From positions 1 to 56,758 of the forward strand of contig CALUXS010000010.1 of assembly GCA_944324805.1 (NCBI GenBank): 56,758 bases of DNA, read 5' to 3'. Below, piece by piece: positions 52,916-56,758 of the stretch. How positions within the stretch are numbered: position 1 is the stretch's first letter; each line of letters opens with the position of its first letter. This DNA comes from an uncultured Acholeplasmatales bacterium. GTDB lineage: Bacteria; Bacillota_I; Bacilli_A; Acholeplasmatales; Anaeroplasmataceae. The position numbers and the translations under genes were made by a program. The notes below the pieces were generated by a model that had not been told where the DNA came from, ran no database searches, and saw nothing but the letters and a program-made list of their open reading frames with translations.

Positions 52916-53951
52916 TATTTTAGGAGTAACTAGTATTTATAATGTTGAAACAAACACAATAGATAATTCTAATGTTATTGTTTTAAATAATGAAGAATTT
53001 GTTTCGTTAAATGATAGAGTTACTCCTGATAATAGTGCAATTTTCTATATAAATGAAGATTTTGCAAAAAAAATTGATAATAGTGGCACTAGTTTGATTT
53101 CAGTAGAAAATAATAATTCTACCGTTGAGGAAGAGCTTATATTGGCGGGAAAATATAATTTTATTTTAAAAGATATAGAGTATGATGGGGAAATATATGG
53201 TACTTCATCATCAACACTAGAAACTATTAGTAATAAAATTAATTTTATAATGACTCAAATAAATGATGATTCTTATTTTGAAGGTAAAAAAGTAAGTAAT
53301 AATAATTCTAGAATTGATGAAGGAGTTATTGTTGATTCTAATTGGAAGAAGATAGATGAACGTAGAATCGATATTGATTGTACAACTGATGGAGAACATT
53401 TTGGAGATGTATCGGAATGGAGAACTACTTTTAAGCTTACTGAATCTAGTGATGTATATTATGCTTTCATTAATGAAACATTTATAAAACCAAATCCGGA
53501 TAAAACTGATTATAGGACAGATAGTTTAGTTTGTAAATTTAAACCAGATTCAAATTCACATGTTCAATTAAGAAATTATGGCCCTAAATTTAAAAATGAA
53601 GATGCTACTATTAGTTATAGTTTAAATGCTGGAACAAGTATATCTAGTATGATTAGTGTTTCTTATGTAACACTAGATGATGCCCCATGGGTATATGATA
53701 GAGGAAGTTTGACTGATAATTATGGAGAAGTATTTTTTGGGTATTTAAGCACTTTTGAAAATTCTGGGAAGTACTATGAATACAATATTTCACAAACATA
53801 TCAAGCTTGTGTTTTCTTAACTAAAACAACAGCATCTTCAGGATCATTTGTTACTAGACAAGATAGAACAATCAGTATACAGCGTGATGGTTTTTGGTCA
53901 AATAAGTTAGCGCATTTTAATTTTGAATCTGAAGTTGTTGTTAATAATTAA
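52884..53951 (+). CDS. Hypothetical exported protein, 355 residues
   Basis: Not recognised. The protein starts with a signal peptide (KSLIAMIASSILGVTSIYNVE) and is otherwise soluble, with a beta-rich pattern (RIDIDCTTDGEHFGD, WRTTFKLTESSDVYYAFINETF, ATISYSLNAGTSISSMISVSY) and aromatic-rich C-terminus. There is no anchor, so it is probably secreted. The RBS GGAGAGATAAT lies inside the XRE gene, and the 32-base overlap implies coupled translation. No catalytic motif is seen. The beta-sandwich-like pattern is also common in pore-forming or jellyroll proteins, but nothing decides it. Confidence 0.65.
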   Translation: MKSLIAMIASSILGVTSIYNVETNTIDNSNVIVLNNEEFVSLNDRVTPDNSAIFYINEDFAKKIDNSGTSLISVENNNSTVEEELILAGKYNFILKDIEYDGEIYGTSSSTLETISNKINFIMTQINDDSYFEGKKVSNNNSRIDEGVIVDSNWKKIDERRIDIDCTTDGEHFGDVSEWRTTFKLTESSDVYYAFINETFIKPNPDKTDYRTDSLVCKFKPDSNSHVQLRNYGPKFKNEDATISYSLNAGTSISSMISVSYVTLDDAPWVYDRGSLTDNYGEVFFGYLSTFENSGKYYEYNISQTYQACVFLTKTTASSGSFVTRQDRTISIQRDGFWSNKLAHFNFESEVVVNN

Positions 53952-53982
53952 TGTTAATATTTTATTTACAAATATATTAATC

Positions 53983-54020
53983 AAGTAGATGCTATGGAGT
54001 GCTTGGCATCTACTTTTAAT
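53983..54020 (+). terminator. Terminator of the XRE/secreted-protein pair
   Basis: AAGTAGATGC (53983-53992) with GCATCTACTT (54006-54015), then TTAATATT. Confidence 0.75.
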
Positions 54021-54104
54021 ATTAAAAAATATAAATGTTTGAAATATAAAAATTTTAAATAATCAATATAAATTAGTACAGGAAATTTATTTGTGGGGGA
54101 ATAT

Positions 54105-54494
54105 ATGGATTGTAAAGTTAAACATTTAGAGATTATTCAAGGCATTATAACTAGAATGGCACAAAACTCTTTTATGATTAAAGGATGGACTCTCTCTTTG
54201 ATTATAGCTACATATGCATTTATTAGTAGTAATATTTTGTACATTACTTTAGTTTTATGTACTATTATTTTATTTTCATCATTAGATGCATATTATCTAT
54301 ATCTAGAAAAAGAGTATCGTTCTTTATATGATATTGTAAGGCTTAAGGATGAGGAACAAATTGATTTTTGTGTAAGAATAGATTATGAGAAAGGATGGGT
54401 AAAAAAATATTTTAAATGCCTACTTAATAAGACGATAGTATTATTTTATTTAGCTTTAATTATAGTAAATGTGGTTGTTTTTATATTAATTTAG
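54105..54494 (+). CDS. Small 2TM protein associated with TIR-like gene
   Basis: The 129-residue protein begins KHLEIIQGIITRMAQNSFMIKGW and has two closely spaced membrane segments (about 28-65), then LDAYYLYLEKEYRSLYDIVR and a third hydrophobic segment at the C-terminus (about 107-128). This pattern (LE.IQ..I.RMA.NSF..KGW, DAYYL..E...R.LY..VR) is one I associate with small membrane proteins encoded beside TIR-like (DUF1863/ThsB-type) genes, and a TIR-like start follows 13 bases downstream. GGGGG precedes ATG 54105. In a defence setting it could be a membrane effector; its function is unproven. Confidence 0.65.
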   Translation: MDCKVKHLEIIQGIITRMAQNSFMIKGWTLSLIIATYAFISSNILYITLVLCTIILFSSLDAYYLYLEKEYRSLYDIVRLKDEEQIDFCVRIDYEKGWVKKYFKCLLNKTIVLFYLALIIVNVVVFILI

Positions 54495-54507
54495 AGGGGG
54501 GATAATA

Positions 54508-54663
54508 ATGAGAATTTTTATTAGTTATCATAGGGCAGATCAAAAATATAGAGAAAAAATTGAGAAAATACTTAAATCAAATAATATTAGTTATTATGCT
54601 GTCCCCAAAAATTCTAACTTTGATGGTTCAAACCTCCAGCGTATGAAAATGGATTTTTCATAA
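54508..54663 (+). pseudogene. Truncated TIR-like (DUF1863/ThsB-type) gene
   Basis: Only 51 codons remain. MRIFISYHRADQKYREKIEKIL (split by strand/helix) and YYAVPKNSNFDGSN match the first strand, helix and loop of TIR-like proteins such as Thoeris ThsB, which make cyclic ADP-ribose signals or degrade NAD. Residues after about 42 (LQRMKMDFS) no longer fit and the frame stops. The full domain needs about 120 residues or more, so the gene is cut. The cut falls about 120 bases from an integrase gene, so insertion of the integrative element, or a deletion at its edge, is the likely cause. Strong AGAGGGGGG ribosome site. Confidence 0.7.
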
Positions 54664-54677
54664 AATCCATTCATAAT
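54642..54677 (+). repeat. Inverted repeat at the TIR break, candidate attachment region
   Basis: TATGAAAATGGATTTT (54642-54657) and AAAATCCATTCATA (54664-54677) form an imperfect dyad directly where TIR homology ends. Candidate junction of the integrative element; no second att copy is in the window to compare. Confidence 0.35.
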
Positions 54678-54686
54678 ATTAGAAGA

Positions 54687-54739
54687 AGATAGTATTATAC
54701 TGAATTATTAGTGAGTTTGGTATAGTACTATCTTTTTTT
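54687..54739 (+). terminator. Terminator between the TIR fragment and integrase gene
   Basis: AGATAGTA (54687-54694) pairs with TACTATCT (54726-54733), extended by ATAC/GTAT-type pairs, then a T-run to 54739. Confidence 0.65.
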
Positions 54740-54755
54740 GTTTTCCATACGTTGA

Positions 54756-54774
54756 CTGTTCCGTTCCCGAACAG
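54756..54774. repeat. Small dyad CTGTTC-N7-GAACAG beside integrase
   Basis: CTGTTC (54756-54761) and GAACAG (54769-54774) lie just past the 3' end of the integrase gene and stand out as GC-richer than their surroundings. Position fits an att core or arm site, but no partner copy is visible. Confidence 0.35.
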
Positions 54775-54782
54775 ATTCTAAA

Positions 54783-55730
54783 TTATCGTTTTAGATTATT
54801 TAGAGGATTATATTTAAAATTGTTTTCTTTAATTTCTTGGTTTGTAAAATCTATATACCTTTGAGTCATTTCTAGCTTAGTGTGACCTAATAATTCTTTT
54901 ACGGTCTTAATATCAGCACCATTTCTAAGTAATTGGGTAGCAAAAAAATGTCTTATCTTGTGTGAACTTAAAACATCTATATTTAAATCACGTTTAAGTT
55001 TATACAAGAATGAAGTAATAGATTGCTTATCTATGTGGGTTGTCCCGGAAGCAAATAGAAAAGGATTTGTTTTTGAGTTATTATTCTCTATTTGTTTAAT
55101 TATAAGTTCTTCGATTTGCTTGTTAAAGTAAATATACCTAGGCTTTCCTGATTTGGTTGTTGTTAGATATATAGACTTAGCTTGGAAGTTTATGTTCTTA
55201 ACCTCTATGTTTATTAATTCGGTTCTCCTAATTCCCGTTCCAATTAAAAGAAGAAGTATTAGTTGATGAGATACTTTTAGATTTGGTAAATAATCATAAA
55301 TCTTTTGTATATCATCTAACTTTACAGGAGTAATCTTAGCTTCCTGTTCTTTTAAGTTTTTATAAGAAACATTAGGCATAGTGATATAATTTCTTTCACT
55401 CATATACTTTAATATACCAACAAAAACTCCCATACGCTTATTGATAGTTATGTTCTTATTATTATTGAATTTTGAGTATTTAACAAAATTATCAATAGCT
55501 TCTTGGGTTAAATCCTTTGTCTCATATATATTCATGTTTCTAAAGAAACTGAAAACATAGCTCATATGGACTTTGTAGCTTTCTTTTGTCTCTGATCTTA
55601 TCTCGTATTCTCGTAATTTTAAATACAAAGATAATAAAGGCTCAAAGTCCATAGATTTGATTTCTGTAGTTTCTTTTGTGAAAAGTGAGAGTATTTCTCT
55701 CATAGATAAGTTTTGGTCTAAAATATTCAT
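54783..55730 (-). CDS. Tyrosine recombinase / integrase
   Basis: The 315-residue protein has an N-terminal core-binding (SAM-like) domain (about 28-118) and a catalytic domain with the full set of active-site residues: Arg168 in GTGIRRTEL, Lys193 in TTKSGKPR, His257 and Arg260 in SSHKIRHFFAT, His283 in LLGHTKLEM and nucleophile Tyr292. It resembles Xer/phage-type integrases of mobile elements. AAAGGAG precedes the ATG. Located at the left edge of an element, it reads toward the chromosome junction, and the XRE repressor gene lies upstream on the same strand. Confidence 0.92.
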   Translation of the reverse strand: MNILDQNLSMREILSLFTKETTEIKSMDFEPLLSLYLKLREYEIRSETKESYKVHMSYVFSFFRNMNIYETKDLTQEAIDNFVKYSKFNNNKNITINKRMGVFVGILKYMSERNYITMPNVSYKNLKEQEAKITPVKLDDIQKIYDYLPNLKVSHQLILLLLIGTGIRRTELINIEVKNINFQAKSIYLTTTKSGKPRYIYFNKQIEELIIKQIENNNSKTNPFLFASGTTHIDKQSITSFLYKLKRDLNIDVLSSHKIRHFFATQLLRNGADIKTVKELLGHTKLEMTQRYIDFTNQEIKENNFKYNPLNNLKR

Positions 55731-55839
55731 AGTTTTCTCCTTTGTTAAATAATATTAAATATACATTACATAAGGACCTTATTTTAGACTTTTTAGTACA
55801 AACTATAATATTTACTTTGTCAGACAATATATGTAAAAG

Positions 55840-56052
55840 TTAATTATTTTCTTTTGATAAATCTTTTTTTAATAAGTCATCAATACTAACATTGTATATT
55901 TGACTTATTTTTAAAAGTGTATTTGCTCTTGGGTTATCAGTATTTAATAGAGATGTAATAGATTGTCTACTAATTCCAAGAATAGAAGCTAATTTATTTT
56001 GATTAATTTCAGTATTTTTAGTTAAATATTTTAGATTTTCTTTAAAAAACAT
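55840..56052 (-). CDS. Small XRE-family repressor of the integrative element
   Basis: The 70-residue protein is a single helix-turn-helix domain of Cro/CI type: NLKYLTKNTEINQNKLASILGISRQSITSLL, split around helices 1-3, followed by ANTLLKISQIYNVSIDDLL. ATG 56052 is chosen because GAGGTG lies five bases upstream; the frame could start at GTG 56058 inside that site. It sits between the integrase gene and a control region with two matching operators (56071-56092 and 56120-56141), so it is the likely repressor that keeps the element quiescent. Confidence 0.85.
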   Translation of the reverse strand: MFFKENLKYLTKNTEINQNKLASILGISRQSITSLLNTDNPRANTLLKISQIYNVSIDDLLKKDLSKENN

Positions 56053-56070
56053 ATTCACCTCAATAAAAAA

Positions 56071-56141
56071 ATGTAAAGTAATATCTTGACATTATATCAC
56101 TGTTTGTTTAAAATTAATTATGTAAGGTTAATACTTTACAT
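56071..56141. promoter_or_regulatory. Divergent control region with paired operators
   Basis: Operator O1 (56071-56092) is ATGTAAAGT-N4-TCTTGACAT; operator O2 (56120-56141) is ATGTAAGGT-N4-ACTTTACAT. Their centres are 49 bp apart. Between them lies a plus-strand promoter, TTGACA (56086-56091), 17 bp, TAAAAT (56109-56114), with O1 on the -35 and O2 near the start site. A minus-strand -10, TATAAT (56096-56091), for the XRE gene overlaps O1. Binding of the XRE protein to both sites would block the element's plus-strand operon and its own gene. Confidence 0.7.
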
Positions 56142-56259
56142 TAAGATAACAAAAAAACAGCATATAAAAATGCTTAATAAAAAAATATATAATTGTCTGA
56201 CCATTTTCTATTATATCATACTTTATTAAGCTTTGTTGTTGTTTTTTTCCTAAAAACAT

Positions 56260-56299
56260 GGAAGGGGAAACTCCATTGCAACCATATTTTACCCCTTCC
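56260..56299 (+). repeat. G/C-rich hairpin in the element leader
   Basis: GGAAGGGG (56260-56267) pairs with CCCCTTCC (56292-56299), extended by AAA/TTT, and is followed by TTCCCCCC. It contrasts with the AT-rich background. An attenuator or a transfer-origin hairpin is possible. Confidence 0.5.
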
Positions 56300-56329
56300 T
56301 TCCCCCCTTAGTATTAAGAAAGGAAGTAC

Positions 56330-56644
56330 ATGCGTATGTCTACATTTGTTAATTCGGTAAAAATTGGTAGTCGATTTTTTATAGACATTTCCGATTTAAA
56401 GCTTTTGTGTTCTGACAGGATTACAAGCAATGGTAATCAGGAGTGTCAGGACTTTTTGTGTATTTTACCATTATTAGATTCTATTAGTAATGCAGTTAGA
56501 TCTTCAGAAGATGAAGATCCATACGAAGATGGTGAAATCATTACTATTGAAATTGACAGAGAAAAAGTAGAAGGTATTTTTGAGGAATACTACAAAAATA
56601 AAAAGAAAAATGAGAAAGAGGTGGTAAAGGATGTTAAAAAATAA
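56330..56644 (+). CDS. Hypothetical element protein, 104 residues
   Basis: Not recognised. The protein has a beta-rich N-terminus (STFVNSVKIGSRFFIDISDLKLL), two cysteines in the middle and an acidic then highly charged C-terminus (EEYYKNKKKNEKEVVKDVKK). There is no signal or TM helix. AAAGGAAG precedes ATG 56330; a second in-frame ATG lies two codons later. It is the first gene after the element's repressed plus-strand promoter, a position taken in integrative elements by small regulatory, excision or transfer genes. It overlaps the next gene by 14 bases. Confidence 0.65.
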   Translation: MRMSTFVNSVKIGSRFFIDISDLKLLCSDRITSNGNQECQDFLCILPLLDSISNAVRSSEDEDPYEDGEIITIEIDREKVEGIFEEYYKNKKKNEKEVVKDVKK

Positions 56645-56758
56645 TACCACCAAAGAACAATTAAACACTTTTGGCAAGTATATAATGGATCTCTTTAAAT
56701 TTGCTAATACGGTAGTTAATTATAATGGAATTTATTACGACAAAGGCAAGTTTATAAT
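56631..56758 (+). CDS. Partial hypothetical element protein, runs off the window
   Basis: ATG 56631 follows GAGGTGGTAAAG and the frame is open to the window end, giving MLKNNTTKEQLNTFGKYIMD and then LFKFANTVVNYNGIYYDKGKF at least. It overlaps the 3' end of the preceding gene, so the two are coupled in one operon. Too little is present to name it. Confidence 0.6.
   Translation, partial: MLKNNTTKEQLNTFGKYIMDLFKFANTVVNYNGIYYDKGKFI

Noticed and set aside
54618-54640. GGTTCAAACCTCC near the TIR break as the 3' end of a tRNA attachment site
   Set aside because: It lacks a matching acceptor strand and a CCA end, and no tRNA can be folded around it.

Overview
The window reads as the chromosome of a low-GC, AT-rich Gram-positive bacterium of the Bacilli (an Erysipelotrichales-, Acholeplasma- or RF39-like lineage; the exact order cannot be fixed from this sequence). 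Reasons: gene order rpsF-ssb-rpsR-gdpP/rplI-dnaB and rpsL-rpsG-fusA-tuf, SigA-type promoters (TTGACA-N17-TATAAT) at most operons, strong AGGAGG or GGTGAT ribosome sites, a BofA homologue and CIRCE-like operators. TGA is used as an ordinary stop (for example at 29667 and 42428), so this is not a code-4 Mollicute.

Layout. 1-1677: the 3' part of a decayed leucine-rich-repeat/GLUG surface-protein gene. 1860-2670: mntP behind a manganese (yybP-ykoY) riboswitch. 2721-2797: tRNA-Arg(CCT). 3021-7500: the str operon. 7543-11376: TatD, an HtrA-like lipoprotein, a cation efflux pump and a membrane protein. 11373-12600: rpsF-ssb-rpsR. 12642-18964: a GdpP-L9 fusion, dnaB, prfA, prmC and sua5. 19005-30766: metabolic and housekeeping genes (GH105, a second HtrA, tRNA-Ser(GCT), yaaA, GNAT, bofA, two radical SAM proteins, a GGCT-aldehyde dehydrogenase fusion, a flavodoxin-ferredoxin, an EEP-fold enzyme). 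30768-33138: an Atg22-type transporter and two Hsp20 genes behind tandem CIRCE-like operators. 33220-36650: a beta-solenoid surface protein, an acetyltransferase with a MerR-type promoter and a DUF3137-like membrane protein.

From about 36.7 kb the window becomes accessory. 36700-40837 is a compact operon ending in nicotinamidase-like, macro-domain and WYL-like genes, suggestive of NAD or ADP-ribose handling. 40958-43921 holds a degenerate RNase III-like protein, a possible FtsZ-fold relic and two unknown proteins. 44122-47196 is an SF1 helicase with a DUF2726-like nuclease end. 47610-53951 is a very AT-rich block of anchored or secreted proteins, with repeated hairpins and a membrane-linked XRE regulator. 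54105-54663 is a two-gene remnant (2TM protein plus TIR-like protein) cut off by an integrative element. That element's integrase, XRE repressor, operator pair and first two genes fill 54783-56758 and run off the end.

Most interesting points: the in-frame GdpP-L9 fusion with an internal ribosome site for L9; the GGCT-ALDH fusion; tandem variant CIRCE operators; the catalytically degenerate RNase III-like and FtsZ-like proteins; the nicotinamidase/macro cassette; the severed TIR cassette; and the symmetric operator/promoter switch of the element. All functional calls come from reading motifs by eye; no database search was run.
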